Of a stretch of DNA of 64,000 nucleotides, positions 37,084 through 46,093 are shown piece by piece. The stretch comes from Pseudomonas fluorescens. Lineage in GTDB: Bacteria > Pseudomonadota > Gammaproteobacteria > Pseudomonadales > Pseudomonadaceae. Made by a program: the position numbers and the translations under genes. Position 1 is the first letter of the stretch; each line of letters starts with the position of its first letter. The notes under the pieces were generated by a model. That model saw nothing but the letters and a program-made list of their open reading frames with translations. It was not told where the DNA came from and searched no databases. The DNA is taken from NCBI RefSeq assembly GCF_902498185.1, contig NZ_CABVIX010000012.1, positions 84,076 to 148,075 on the forward strand. Reading direction: 5' to 3'.

Positions 37084-37103
37084 CTGTCACAGGAAAGTGA
37101 CAG
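37084..37103. promoter_or_regulatory. CTGTCAC-N6-GTGACAG inverted repeat between trxA and ppx
   Basis: CTGTCAC (37084-37090), six bases, then GTGACAG (37097-37103), with perfect 7-bp arms. It lies in the divergent trxA/ppx region, 105 bp upstream of ppx. The half-site resembles a PhoB half-box, but the arms are inverted rather than direct, so a PhoB site is not supported. Confidence 0.5.
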
Positions 37104-37208
37104 GCTGGCCCGCCACTTGCCCTCGATCAAGCCAAGTGACGCTGTGCGTTGGCGCGCGCAGTGGAACATGGCAGGATTGCCGGGTAATCGACCGAGAACA
37201 CCGAGATC

Positions 37209-38711
37209 ATGCCGCATACTTCCGCGAAGAACCTGTCCCTGATCGCAGCCATCGACCTTGGCTCCAATAGCTTCCACATGGTGGTGGCCAAGGCCCATCA
37301 CACCGAGATACGCATCCTCGAGCGGCTGGGGGAAAAGGTTCAGCTGGCCGCCGGCATCAACGAAGACCGCCTGCTCAGCGAAGATTCCATGCAGCGTGGC
37401 CTGGACTGCCTCAAGCGCTTCGCCCAGCTGATCAACGGCATGCCCCCGGGATCCGTGCGCATTGTCGGCACCAACGCCTTGCGTGAGGCGCGCAACCGTG
37501 GCGAGTTCATTCGTCGCGCCGAGGCCATCCTCGGCCATCCGGTCGAGGTCATTTCCGGTCGTGAAGAAGCCCGCCTGATCTATCTCGGCGTGTCTCATAC
37601 CCTGGCGGACACCCCTGGCAAACGCCTGGTGGCCGATATCGGTGGGGGGAGTACCGAGTTCATCATCGGCCAGCGCTTCGAACCCCTGCTGCGCGAGAGC
37701 CTGCAGATGGGCTGCGTGAGCTATACCCAGCGTTATTTCCGCGACGGCAAGATCACGCCGGCGCGCTATGCCCAGGCCTACACCGCCGCACGTCTCGAGC
37801 TGATGAGCATCGAGAACGCGCTGCACCGCCTGGGCTGGGACGAAGCTATCGGGTCGTCCGGTACTATCCGCGCCATAGGGCAGGCGCTTAAATCCGGCGG
37901 CATGGGCAGTGGCGAAGTCAACGCCGAGGGCCTGGCCTGGCTCAAGCGCAAGCTGTTCAAGCTTGGCGAGACCGACAAGATCGACTTCGACGGCGTCAAG
38001 CCAGACCGCCGCGCCATCTTCCCCGCGGGCCTGGCGATTCTAGAGGCCATTTTCGATGCGCTGGAACCGGCTCGCATGGACCACTGCGACGGCGCGCTCC
38101 GCGAAGGCGTGCTGTATGACCTGCTGGGCCGCCATCACCATGAAGACGTGCGCGAGCGCACGCTCTCCTCGCTGATGGAGCGCTACCATGTCGACCAGGG
38201 CCAGGCGGCCCGTGTCGAACGCAAGGCGCTGCATGCCTTCGACCAGGTGGCCAAGGACTGGGGGCTTGAGGATGGTATCTGGCGCGAGCTGCTGGGGTGG
38301 GCCGCCAAGGTGCATGAAGTAGGCCTGGACATCGCCCACTATCACTACCACAAGCACGGCGCCTACCTGATCGAGCACTCCGACCTGTCGGGCTTCTCTC
38401 GTGAGGACCAGCAGATGCTGGCGCTTCTGGTGCGCGGCCACCGGCGCAACATCCCCAGGGACAAGTTCGCCGACTTCGGCAAGGATGGGGTCAAGCTGAT
38501 CCGCCTGTGCGTACTGCTGCGCTTCGCCATCCTGTTCCACCACATCCGTGGCACCCAGGAAATGCCCGCGGTTGTGCTGCATGCCGCTGATGGCAGCCTG
38601 GACGTGGAATTTCCCTCGGGCTGGCTGGAGCAGAACCAGCTGACCCAGGCCGACTTCGCCATCGAGGCGGAGTGGCTGGCCCGGGTCGGCTTCGTCCTCA
38701 GCGTACGCTGA
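37209..38711 (+). CDS. ppx: exopolyphosphatase Ppx
   Basis: Ppx/GppA phosphatase, 500 residues, that removes terminal phosphates from polyphosphate. The ASKHA N-terminal domain shows AAIDLGSNSFHMVVAK (phosphate loop) and VADIGGGSTEFI. The C-terminal HD-like domain shows AAKVHEVGLDIAHYHYHKH. It is convergent with ppk. The last 14 bp overlap and both proteins end LSVR, encoded by one palindrome. Confidence 0.95.
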   Translation: MPHTSAKNLSLIAAIDLGSNSFHMVVAKAHHTEIRILERLGEKVQLAAGINEDRLLSEDSMQRGLDCLKRFAQLINGMPPGSVRIVGTNALREARNRGEFIRRAEAILGHPVEVISGREEARLIYLGVSHTLADTPGKRLVADIGGGSTEFIIGQRFEPLLRESLQMGCVSYTQRYFRDGKITPARYAQAYTAARLELMSIENALHRLGWDEAIGSSGTIRAIGQALKSGGMGSGEVNAEGLAWLKRKLFKLGETDKIDFDGVKPDRRAIFPAGLAILEAIFDALEPARMDHCDGALREGVLYDLLGRHHHEDVRERTLSSLMERYHVDQGQAARVERKALHAFDQVAKDWGLEDGIWRELLGWAAKVHEVGLDIAHYHYHKHGAYLIEHSDLSGFSREDQQMLALLVRGHRRNIPRDKFADFGKDGVKLIRLCVLLRFAILFHHIRGTQEMPAVVLHAADGSLDVEFPSGWLEQNQLTQADFAIEAEWLARVGFVLSVR

Positions 38712-38712
38712 G
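38697..38712. repeat. 16-bp perfect palindrome spanning both stop codons of ppx and ppk
   Basis: CTCAGCGTACGCTGAG at 38697-38712 is self-complementary. Read on either strand it encodes Leu-Ser-Val-Arg-stop, so it supplies the C-termini of both convergent genes. Confidence 0.95.
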
Positions 38713-40929
38713 CACCGGATTGCTCAGGCGCTCGAGCAGAGTGGCCTGGGCACTGCGCGGGTTCTGGTTGCCGGTTGGCGTGCTGCGCACATAGCGGCCG
38801 TCCGCCTGCAGGATCCAGGCATGGGTATTGTCGGTCAGGTAGCTTTCCAGCTCCTTCTTGACCCGCAGCAGCAGCTTCTTGCCGTCGACCGGGAAGCAGG
38901 TCTCGACACGCTTGTCGAGATTGCGCTCCATCCAGTCGGCACTCGACAGGTAGATCTGCTCTTCGCCGCCATTGAGGAAGTAGAACGCCCGGGTGTGCTC
39001 CAGGAAGCGGCCGATGATCGAGCGCACGTGGATGTTGTGCGATACCCCTGCAATACCCGGCCGCAGGCAGCACATGCCGCGGACGATCAGGTCGATGCGC
39101 ACGCCTGACTGGCTGGCCTTGTACAACGCGCGGATGATCTTGGCATCGGTCAGCGAGTTGAACTTGGCAATGATGTGGGCTGGCTTGCCGTCCAGGGCGA
39201 ACTGGGTCTCCCGGGCGATCATGTCGAGCATGCCCTTCTTCAGGGTAAACGGCGCGTGCAGCAGCTTTTTCATGCGCAGGGTCTTGCCCATGCCGATCAG
39301 CTGGCTGAACAGCTTGCCAACGTCTTCACAGAGCGCGTCGTCGGATGTCAGCAGACTGTAGTCGGTGTACAAGCGCGCGTTGCCGGCATGGTAGTTGCCG
39401 GTGCCGACGTGCGCGTAGCGGACGATCTCCCCGGCCTCGCGACGCAGGATCAGCATCATCTTGGCGTGGGTCTTGAACCCCACCACGCCGTAGATCACCA
39501 CCGCGCCTGCCGCTTGCAGGCGGCTGGCCATCTGCAGGTTGGACTCTTCGTCGAAGCGCGCGCGCAGCTCGATCACCGCAGTGACCTCTTTGCCGTTACG
39601 CGCGGCGTCGACCAGAGCGTCGACGATCTCCGAGTTGGCACCGCTGCGGTACAGGGTCTGGCGTACCGCAAGCACGTGCGGGTCCTTGGCGGCCTGGCGC
39701 AGCAGGTCGACCACCGGGGTGAACGACTCGAAGGGGTGCATCAGCAGGATGTCCTGCTTGCTCACCACGCTGAAGATGTTATCGGCGTTCTGCAGCAACT
39801 TGGGGATGTGCGGAGTGAATGGGGTGTATTGCAGCTCCGGGTGGCTGTCCAGGCCTGTAATGCTGAACAGCCGGGTCAGGTTGACCGGACCTTTCACCTG
39901 GTAGAGTTCGCTTTCACTCAGGTTGAACTGCTTGAGCAGGTAGTCGGACAAGTGTTTCGGGCAGGTGTCGGCCACCTCAAGACGCACCGCATCGCCGTAG
40001 CGCCGTGAGAACAGCTCGCCACGCAGTGCGCGGGCCAAGTCTTCCACGTCCTCGGAGTCCAGCGCCAGGTCGGCGTTACGGGTCAGGCGGAACTGGTAGC
40101 AGCCCTTTACCTTCATGCCCTGGAACAGATCATCGGCGTGGGCGTGGATCATCGACGACAGGAACACGTAGTTGTCGCCAGGGCCGCCCACCTCTTCCGG
40201 CACGCGGATGACCCGCGGCAACAGGCGTGGCGCCGGAATGATCGCCAGGCCCGAGTCGCGGCCGAAGGCGTCGACGCCCTCTAGCTCGACAATGAAGTTC
40301 AGGCTCTTGTTGACCAGCAAGGGGAACGGGTGAGTCGGATCGAGACCGATCGGAGTGATGATCGGCGCAATCTCGTCGCGGAAATAGCGGCGCACCCAGG
40401 TCTTGAGCTTCTGCGTCCAGTGGCGGCGACGGATGAAGCGGATCTGGTGCTTTTCAAGCTCCGGCAACAGCACATCGTTGAGGATCGCGTACTGGCGATC
40501 GACCTCGATATGCACCAGGTCGCTGATACGCGCCAGCGCCTGATGCGGCTGCAGGCCGTCAGCCCCGGCCTGTTCACGGGCAAAGGTAATCTGCTTCTTC
40601 AGGCCCGCCACGCGAATCTCGAAGAACTCGTCCAGGTTACTGGAGAAGATCAGCAGGAATTTCAGGCGTTCGAGCAGCGGATAGTTCTCGTCCAGCGCCT
40701 GTTCAAGCACGCGGATGTTGAACTGCAACTGCGAGAGCTCGCGATGAATGTACAGGCTGCTGTCGTCCAGGCTTGGAATGGTGATCGCCGGCGCGGGCAA
40801 TGGGGCGGGCGCAGGCGTCTCGACCAACGGCTCAGGCACCGCTGGCAGGTCGGGCGGCGTTTGCACCAGTTGCTCGGGCACAGGTTGAGCGTCCTTGATC
40901 TCGACAGGGGTTAGCACTTCGTTATTCAT
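38698..40929 (-). CDS. ppk: polyphosphate kinase 1
   Basis: PPK1, 743 residues, that reversibly polymerises the gamma phosphate of ATP. After a Pro/Ala-rich extension (about residues 15-55: PVPEQLVQTPPDLPAVPEPL and following) comes the N domain with YIHRELSQLQFNIRVLEQA, the head domain, and catalytic domains with KTHAKMMLILRREAG and HVGTGNYHAGNARLYTDYSLL holding the active-site histidines. The C-terminal SSADWMERNLDKRVE is a family signature. It is convergent with ppx, so synthesis and breakdown of polyphosphate are paired. Confidence 0.96.
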   Translation of the reverse strand: MNNEVLTPVEIKDAQPVPEQLVQTPPDLPAVPEPLVETPAPAPLPAPAITIPSLDDSSLYIHRELSQLQFNIRVLEQALDENYPLLERLKFLLIFSSNLDEFFEIRVAGLKKQITFAREQAGADGLQPHQALARISDLVHIEVDRQYAILNDVLLPELEKHQIRFIRRRHWTQKLKTWVRRYFRDEIAPIITPIGLDPTHPFPLLVNKSLNFIVELEGVDAFGRDSGLAIIPAPRLLPRVIRVPEEVGGPGDNYVFLSSMIHAHADDLFQGMKVKGCYQFRLTRNADLALDSEDVEDLARALRGELFSRRYGDAVRLEVADTCPKHLSDYLLKQFNLSESELYQVKGPVNLTRLFSITGLDSHPELQYTPFTPHIPKLLQNADNIFSVVSKQDILLMHPFESFTPVVDLLRQAAKDPHVLAVRQTLYRSGANSEIVDALVDAARNGKEVTAVIELRARFDEESNLQMASRLQAAGAVVIYGVVGFKTHAKMMLILRREAGEIVRYAHVGTGNYHAGNARLYTDYSLLTSDDALCEDVGKLFSQLIGMGKTLRMKKLLHAPFTLKKGMLDMIARETQFALDGKPAHIIAKFNSLTDAKIIRALYKASQSGVRIDLIVRGMCCLRPGIAGVSHNIHVRSIIGRFLEHTRAFYFLNGGEEQIYLSSADWMERNLDKRVETCFPVDGKKLLLRVKKELESYLTDNTHAWILQADGRYVRSTPTGNQNPRSAQATLLERLSNPVLSVR

Positions 40930-40948
40930 CTGGCAGTCCTGAAGGGCG

Positions 40949-41959
40949 TTACTGCCCTCTCATCAATTGGGCGGCACGAACGGCGAAATAGGTGAGGATG
41001 CCATCGGCCCCTGCCCGCTTGAAAGCGGTCAACGACTCGAGGATGACAGCCTCGCTGAGCCAGCCATTCTGGATGGCGGCCATGTGCATGGCATATTCGC
41101 CGCTCACCTGATAGACAAAGGTCGGGACCTTGAACTCGGTCTTTACCCGATGGACGATGTCCAGGTAAGGCATGCCCGGCTTGACCATGACCATGTCCGC
41201 GCCTTCGGCAAGGTCGGTGGCCACTTCATGCAGGGCTTCGTCGCTGTTGGCCGGGTCCATCTGGTAGGAGGCCTTGTTGGCCTTGCCCAGGTTCAGGGCC
41301 GAGCCTACAGCATCGCGGAAGGGGCCGTAGTAGGCGCTGGCGTACTTGGCCGAATAGGCCATGATCCGCACGTTGACGTGCCCGGCCAGCTCCAGCGCCT
41401 CACGGATGGCCTGCAGGCGGCCGTCCATCATGTCCGAGGGGGCAACCACCTGGGCGCCAGCATCGGCATGGGACAAGGCCTGGCGCACCAGCGCGTCGAC
41501 GGTAATGTCATTCTGCACGTAACCCTCTTCGTCGAGGATTCCGTCCTGCCCGTGGGTGGTGAACGGGTCGAGGGCGACGTCGGTGATCACCCCAAGCTCC
41601 GGGAAACGGTCGCGCAGAGCACGGGTGGCACGCTGGGCAATACCTTCCGGATTCCACGCCTCGGCGCCGTCCAGGGTTTTTTTCTCGACCGGGGTAACCG
41701 GGAACAGCGCCAACGCCGGGATGCCCAGCTCGACCCAACCCTGTGCGGCTTCGAGCAGCAGGTCGATGGACAGGCGCTCAACGCCTGGCATCGAAGGTAC
41801 TTCCTCGCGGCGGTTCTCGCCGTCCAGCACGAACACCGGAAGAATCAGGTCGTCGACGGTCAGTACGTTTTCGCGAACCAGGCGACGGGAGAAATCATCA
41901 CGACGGTTGCGACGCAGACGGGTTGCAGGAAACAAACGATTAGCGGGGGTAAAGCTCAC
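40949..41959 (-). CDS. hemB: delta-aminolevulinic acid dehydratase (porphobilinogen synthase)
   Basis: 336 residues starting at a GTG (41957-41959, reading VSFTPANRLFPATRL), with AGGAG six bases upstream. The open frame continues to 42100 without a better start. It joins two ALA molecules to porphobilinogen in heme synthesis. Visible are the Schiff-base regions YSAKYASAYYGPFRDAVG and MVKPGMPYLDIV, and the metal/allosteric stretch DVALDPFTTHGQDG. It is a Mg-type enzyme by lack of the cysteine cluster (DPFTTHGQDG rather than CxC). Confidence 0.94.
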   Translation of the reverse strand: MSFTPANRLFPATRLRRNRRDDFSRRLVRENVLTVDDLILPVFVLDGENRREEVPSMPGVERLSIDLLLEAAQGWVELGIPALALFPVTPVEKKTLDGAEAWNPEGIAQRATRALRDRFPELGVITDVALDPFTTHGQDGILDEEGYVQNDITVDALVRQALSHADAGAQVVAPSDMMDGRLQAIREALELAGHVNVRIMAYSAKYASAYYGPFRDAVGSALNLGKANKASYQMDPANSDEALHEVATDLAEGADMVMVKPGMPYLDIVHRVKTEFKVPTFVYQVSGEYAMHMAAIQNGWLSEAVILESLTAFKRAGADGILTYFAVRAAQLMRGQ

Positions 41960-42165
41960 GGCAGACTCCTGAGCTCGCGCAGGCAGGCGAGCGCGACAGT
42001 TATAAGCGGCCATTATGACGCCTGTGTGACAAGCAAGGGCAACCCTGCGACTTGTGGACGCAGCATTGTCCTTGTAGGAAATCTTCACGTCGAGACACAT
42101 TTGGACACTTTCCCCGACGCGCGTGAAGGGGTAGGCTGCGCGTTCATTTCGCCAGCACCCTCAAC

Positions 42166-42807
42166 ATGCTTCAACAATTCCTGCAAGATTTCGGCTACTT
42201 TGCCCTTTTTCTCGGCACGTTTTTTGAAGGCGAGACCATCCTTGTTCTCGCAGGCTTTCTAGCGTTCCGTGGATACATGGACATCAACTTTGTCGTGCTG
42301 GTGGCATTCTTCGGCAGCTACGCCGGGGATCAGCTCTGGTACTTCATGGGGCGCCGTCATGGCCGTGCCTTGCTGGCACGCAAGCCGCGCTGGCAGTTGA
42401 TGGGTGACCGTGCCCTTGAGCACATCCGCCGCCATCCCGACATCTGGGTACTGAGCTTCCGTTTTGTCTATGGGCTACGCACGGTCATGCCCGTGGCGAT
42501 CGGCTTGTCTGGCTACCCGCCTCGGCGCTACCTGCTGCTCAACGGTATCGGCGCCGCAGTCTGGGCCCTGGCGCTGGGTGCGGCGGCCTATCACTTCGGC
42601 GCTATCCTCGAAGGCTTGTTGGGCAATGTGAAAAAGTACGAGCTGTGGGTGCTTGGCGGGCTGTTGCTGCTGGGTGGCCTGCTCTGGCTGCGCCGCCGCT
42701 TCAAGGCCGCCCGCGTGGCGCGCAGGGAAGCTGCCGATGCCCAGGCCGAAAAAGCCCGGACAGATGCCGAGCCGCGCGACGTCCACGAAGGCCAGGACCG
42801 GCCCTGA
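42166..42807 (+). CDS. DedA family membrane protein
   Basis: 213 residues, SNARE-associated/DedA fold inner-membrane protein. Motifs are FFEGETILVLAGFLA, the F/Y-x-G-D-x-x-x-Y-x-x-G-R block GSYAGDQLWYFMGRRHG, and RFVYGLRTVMPVAIGLSG. A charged C-terminal tail follows the last span. DedA proteins act as undecaprenyl-phosphate or lipid flippases. It is divergent from hemB. Confidence 0.9.
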   Translation: MLQQFLQDFGYFALFLGTFFEGETILVLAGFLAFRGYMDINFVVLVAFFGSYAGDQLWYFMGRRHGRALLARKPRWQLMGDRALEHIRRHPDIWVLSFRFVYGLRTVMPVAIGLSGYPPRRYLLLNGIGAAVWALALGAAAYHFGAILEGLLGNVKKYELWVLGGLLLLGGLLWLRRRFKAARVARREAADAQAEKARTDAEPRDVHEGQDRP

Positions 42808-42890
42808 TCGCCATTGGTTTGAACACGCCGCCATAGTTGCGCTCAAAGTACACAGAGCGCATTCAATGCCTCGACATGGGAGTAGTGAGC

Positions 42891-43556
42891 ATGATCAAAA
42901 AAGTTGCGGTGATTCTTTCAGGCTGTGGTGTCTATGACGGCGCCGAGATCCACGAGAGCGTGATCACCCTGCTGCGCCTTGACCAGCGCGGCGCCCAGGT
43001 TCAGTGCTTCGCGCCGAACATTGCGCAGATGCACGTGGTCGATCACTTCAGCGGTGAAGAAATGCCCGAATCGCGCAACGTGCTGGTCGAGTCGGCGCGC
43101 ATTGCCCGCGGCAACATCAAGGACCTGCGCGAAGCCGACGCCGGGGATTTCGATGCGCTGATCGTCCCTGGCGGATTTGGCTCGGCCAAGAACCTTTCCA
43201 ACTTTGCGGTAGAAGGTGCCAACTGCACTGTGCACCCTGACGTGCTGGCGCTTGCCGAAGCCTTTGCCGCAGCGGGCAAGCCGGTCGGCCTGATCTGCAT
43301 TTCGCCAGCCCTGGCGGCCAAGATCTATGGCCCGGGCGTTGTCTGCACCATTGGCAACGATGCCGATACCAGCGCTGCCGTGGTGAAGATGGGCGGCACC
43401 CATGAAGAGTGCGATGTGCACAATATCGTTGAAGATACGCAGCGCAAGCTGGTGACCACCCCGGCGTACATGCTGGCCACCTCGATCAGCGAAGCGGCTG
43501 GGGGGATCTACAAGCTGGTGGATCGAGTGCTGGAACTGACGCACGAGAACGACTGA
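42891..43556 (+). CDS. elbB: isoprenoid biosynthesis glyoxalase ElbB
   Basis: DJ-1/PfpI-like glutamine-amidotransferase fold, 221 residues from the ATG at 42891 (MIKKVAVILSGCGVYDG), with GGAG eight bases upstream. The N-terminal VILSGCGVYDGAEIHESV and the nucleophile elbow region GLICISPALAAKIYG are typical of ElbB (YhbL). Glyoxalase activity is known for the E. coli protein. The physiological role is unclear. Confidence 0.92.
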   Translation: MIKKVAVILSGCGVYDGAEIHESVITLLRLDQRGAQVQCFAPNIAQMHVVDHFSGEEMPESRNVLVESARIARGNIKDLREADAGDFDALIVPGGFGSAKNLSNFAVEGANCTVHPDVLALAEAFAAAGKPVGLICISPALAAKIYGPGVVCTIGNDADTSAAVVKMGGTHEECDVHNIVEDTQRKLVTTPAYMLATSISEAAGGIYKLVDRVLELTHEND

Positions 43557-43565
43557 TTCTGCAAG

Positions 43566-43643
43566 CTTGCGCTGCGCCTGCCCAGCGTAGCTGGGCTCTT
43601 GCAGGCGCTGGCTTGTCCTGCGATGGGCCGCGAAGCGGCCCCA
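43566..43643. repeat. intergenic palindromic repeat after elbB
   Basis: It contains GCCCAGC-GTA-GCTGGGC and GGGCCGC-GAA-GCGGCCC hairpins, within wording (CTTGTCCTGCGATGGGCCGC) typical of repeated P. putida-group intergenic elements. It lies between the convergent elbB and yaiI genes, where it can serve as a shared transcript end. Confidence 0.65.
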
Positions 43644-43649
43644 GTCATT

Positions 43650-44105
43650 TCAGGCTTGCCGCGCCAGCCGCGTCAATATCCGGTCCAGGCTGTTGGCAAA
43701 CGCCTGCTTCTCCTTGTCCCCATACGGCCCCTGCCCTCCCCCGACCTGCCCCTGCTCGCGCAGCTCGGTAAACAGGTTCCGTACCGCCAGCCGGTCCCCC
43801 ATGTTGCGTTCGTCGAACTCCCTTCCGCGCGGGTCGAGGGCCGCCACGCCTTTCTTGATCAGCCGGTCGGCCAGCGGTACGTCGCTGCAGATCACCAGCT
43901 CACCGGGCAATGCATGCTCGACCAGATAATCATCCGCGGCATCCGGCCCCGCAGGAACCACGATCAGCTTCACGCAGGCAAACGCTGGCTTGGCCTGCGC
44001 TTGCCCGGCGACCATCAGGACGTCGAGCTGGCGTTTGAGGGCGAACTTCACCACCTGATCCCTGGCCTGCCTAGGGCAGGCGTCGGCATCGATCCATACG
44101 CGCAT
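43650..44105 (-). CDS. YaiI/YqxD family (DUF188) protein
   Basis: 151 residues from the ATG at 44103-44105 (MRVWIDADACPRQARDQV). An ATG two codons upstream sits too close to the AAGAAG ribosome site. The PIN-like N-terminal WIDADACP motif and VVPAGPDAADDYLVEHA with GELVICSDVPLADRL define the family. A nuclease-like fold is known, but the substrate is not. Confidence 0.92.
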   Translation of the reverse strand: MRVWIDADACPRQARDQVVKFALKRQLDVLMVAGQAQAKPAFACVKLIVVPAGPDAADDYLVEHALPGELVICSDVPLADRLIKKGVAALDPRGREFDERNMGDRLAVRNLFTELREQGQVGGGQGPYGDKEKQAFANSLDRILTRLARQA

Positions 44106-44280
44106 GAGCATTCTTCTTCGCGAGAAAATCGGGTTGCCATTATCCCCTTCCCTCCGGCTGGCTTCAAATCATCGGCGATTTGGATGATGGCAAAAAACGA
44201 AATGGCCTACGCAGTTTTGCCACTATTTTGATAGCACTTTGGGTTTATACTGCCGCCCCGCCTATTCATGGAAGATTCAG

Positions 44281-45675
44281 ATGGTCCCCCGCGCCCTCAC
44301 TCTCGCGACCCTGGTCGCTGCCGTGCAACTCACTGGCTGCTCCGCCTTGCGCAGCTATGACAGCGAGCTGCAGGAAACCAATCAGCAATTGCGCGCCGGC
44401 AATGTCGATGCCGCGCTCGCGCTGCTCGAGAAGCACAACCGGGGCGATGACAAGGATCTGCTCTACTACTTCGAAAAGGGCGAGCTGCTGCGGTCCAAGG
44501 GCGACTTCAAGGGCAGCCAGGACGCCTGGCGCTCTGCAGACGGCGTGGTCTACAACTGGGAAGAGTCGGTCAAGCTGGACACCGACAAGTACCTGAGCCA
44601 GTTCGGCAGCTACCTGGTCAACGACAAGGTGCGTCGCTATGAAGGCTATGACTACGAAAAGGTCATGCTGACCACCCAGATGGCCCTCAACCTGCTGGCC
44701 GACAACGACTTCGACGGCGCCCGCACCGAAATCAAGAAGACCCACGAGCGCGAAGCGGTCATCGCCGAGTTGCGCGACAAGGAATACCTCAAGCGCGAGC
44801 TGGAAGCCGAGAAGGAAGGCGTCAAGACCGAGTACAAGGAGCTGCAAGGCTACCCGGTGGCCAGCCTCGACGCGCCTGAAGTGGTCAGCCTGAAAAACAG
44901 CTATCAGAGCGCCTTCAGTCACTACCTGTCGGGCTACGTGTACGAGGCCCTCGGTGAAAAAGGCCTGGCCGCCCCTGGCTATCGCAAGGCCGCCGAACTG
45001 CGTCCCAACACGCCGCTGCTCGAGCACGCCCTGCTTGAACTCGACAAAAGCAAGGGCAAGTCTGGCGACAGCGATGTCCTGATCGTGGTGCAAAGCGGCC
45101 TGGCGCCTGCGCGTGACTCGGTGCGCATTCCCCTGCCCTTGCCGATCAGCGGCAACGTGGTGATCACCCCGTTGTCGTTCCCGGTGGTCAAGGACGATAC
45201 CTCCACCGTGCGTTTCAGCGAGATCTATCTCAACGACAAAGCCCTGGGCCTGACCACACTCAACAGCACCAGCGCCATGTCGCGCCGCGCCCTGCGTGAC
45301 GACATGCCGGGCATCATCCTGCGCACCACGGTCCGCGCGATCACCCGCGGCGTGGCGCAAAAGCAGCTCAACGATGCCAACCCGCTGGCCGGTCTGGCGG
45401 TGGGCATCGCCTCGGCCATCGTCGAAGGGGCCGACACCCGCACCTGGCGCACCCTGCCAGACGACACGCTGGTGGCCCGGGTACGCCTGGCCCAGGGCGA
45501 ACATCACCTGAGCCTGCCATCGAGCATGGGCGGCAACCAGATCAAGGTGAACATCGACCGTCCGTACCAGGTTGTCAGCCTGCGGGTGGTCGGCCAGCAG
45601 GTCTTCGCTGGCGGTCCGTCCGTGCACGTCGCGCCGGTCCAGCCCCCTGCCCAGGCCATTGCCACCCTCGAATAA
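44281..45675 (+). CDS. COG3014 family outer-membrane-type lipoprotein
   Basis: 464 residues. The lipoprotein signal MVPRALTLATLVAAVQLTGC has the lipobox LTGC. The mature part carries TPR-like helices (ALLEKHNRGDDKDLLYYFEKGE; HYLSGYVYEALGEKGLAAPGY) and then a beta-rich domain ending around IDRPYQVVSLRVVGQQ. It is first in a run of four co-directional envelope genes that includes lpoB. No function is assigned. A structural or assembly role with LpoB is inference. Confidence 0.85.
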   Translation: MVPRALTLATLVAAVQLTGCSALRSYDSELQETNQQLRAGNVDAALALLEKHNRGDDKDLLYYFEKGELLRSKGDFKGSQDAWRSADGVVYNWEESVKLDTDKYLSQFGSYLVNDKVRRYEGYDYEKVMLTTQMALNLLADNDFDGARTEIKKTHEREAVIAELRDKEYLKRELEAEKEGVKTEYKELQGYPVASLDAPEVVSLKNSYQSAFSHYLSGYVYEALGEKGLAAPGYRKAAELRPNTPLLEHALLELDKSKGKSGDSDVLIVVQSGLAPARDSVRIPLPLPISGNVVITPLSFPVVKDDTSTVRFSEIYLNDKALGLTTLNSTSAMSRRALRDDMPGIILRTTVRAITRGVAQKQLNDANPLAGLAVGIASAIVEGADTRTWRTLPDDTLVARVRLAQGEHHLSLPSSMGGNQIKVNIDRPYQVVSLRVVGQQVFAGGPSVHVAPVQPPAQAIATLE

Positions 45676-45700
45676 CCTAAAGAAACTTCAAGGATCGAAC

Positions 45701-46072
45701 ATGCGCAATACATGCCTCGCCCTGGTCGCAGCCGTCCTCTTGGCCGGCTGCGCCACCCCACTGCCACCGGAACCTGGTAGCGCTGCCAGCAAGGTGGTGA
45801 GCATGGGCAAACTCAGTGATATCGATGTCGGCCCGATGCGCGTCGCCCGCGAGAACGGTTTCGTCACGGTCAAGGTGTCGCTCAACAACACCAGCCGCAG
45901 CAACCAGACCCTCTTCTACCGCTTCGCCTGGCTAGGCAACGACGGTTTCCCGGTCGCCGCCGAAGAGAGCTGGAAGGCCCTGACCCTGTACGGCAAGCAG
46001 AGCACCGTCCTGCCCGCCATCGCCCCGGTTCCACAGGCCACCGACTTCCGCATCGAAGTCCACGCGCAGTAA
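45701..46072 (+). CDS. YcfL family (DUF1425) lipoprotein
   Basis: 123 residues. Signal and lipobox MRNTCLALVAAVLLAGC. The remaining chain is an immunoglobulin-like beta domain (GFVTVKVSLNNTSRSNQTLFYRFAW, ATDFRIEVHAQ) typical of YcfL. It is 25 bp after the COG3014 gene and 21 bp before lpoB. E. coli likewise has ycfL next to lpoB. Confidence 0.88.
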   Translation: MRNTCLALVAAVLLAGCATPLPPEPGSAASKVVSMGKLSDIDVGPMRVARENGFVTVKVSLNNTSRSNQTLFYRFAWLGNDGFPVAAEESWKALTLYGKQSTVLPAIAPVPQATDFRIEVHAQ

Positions 46073-46093
46073 TCCCTTTCAGGAGCATTTTCG

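Noticed and set aside
37084..37103. Pho box upstream of ppx
   Set aside because: Half-sites are inverted and six bases apart, not direct repeats with eleven-base periodicity.
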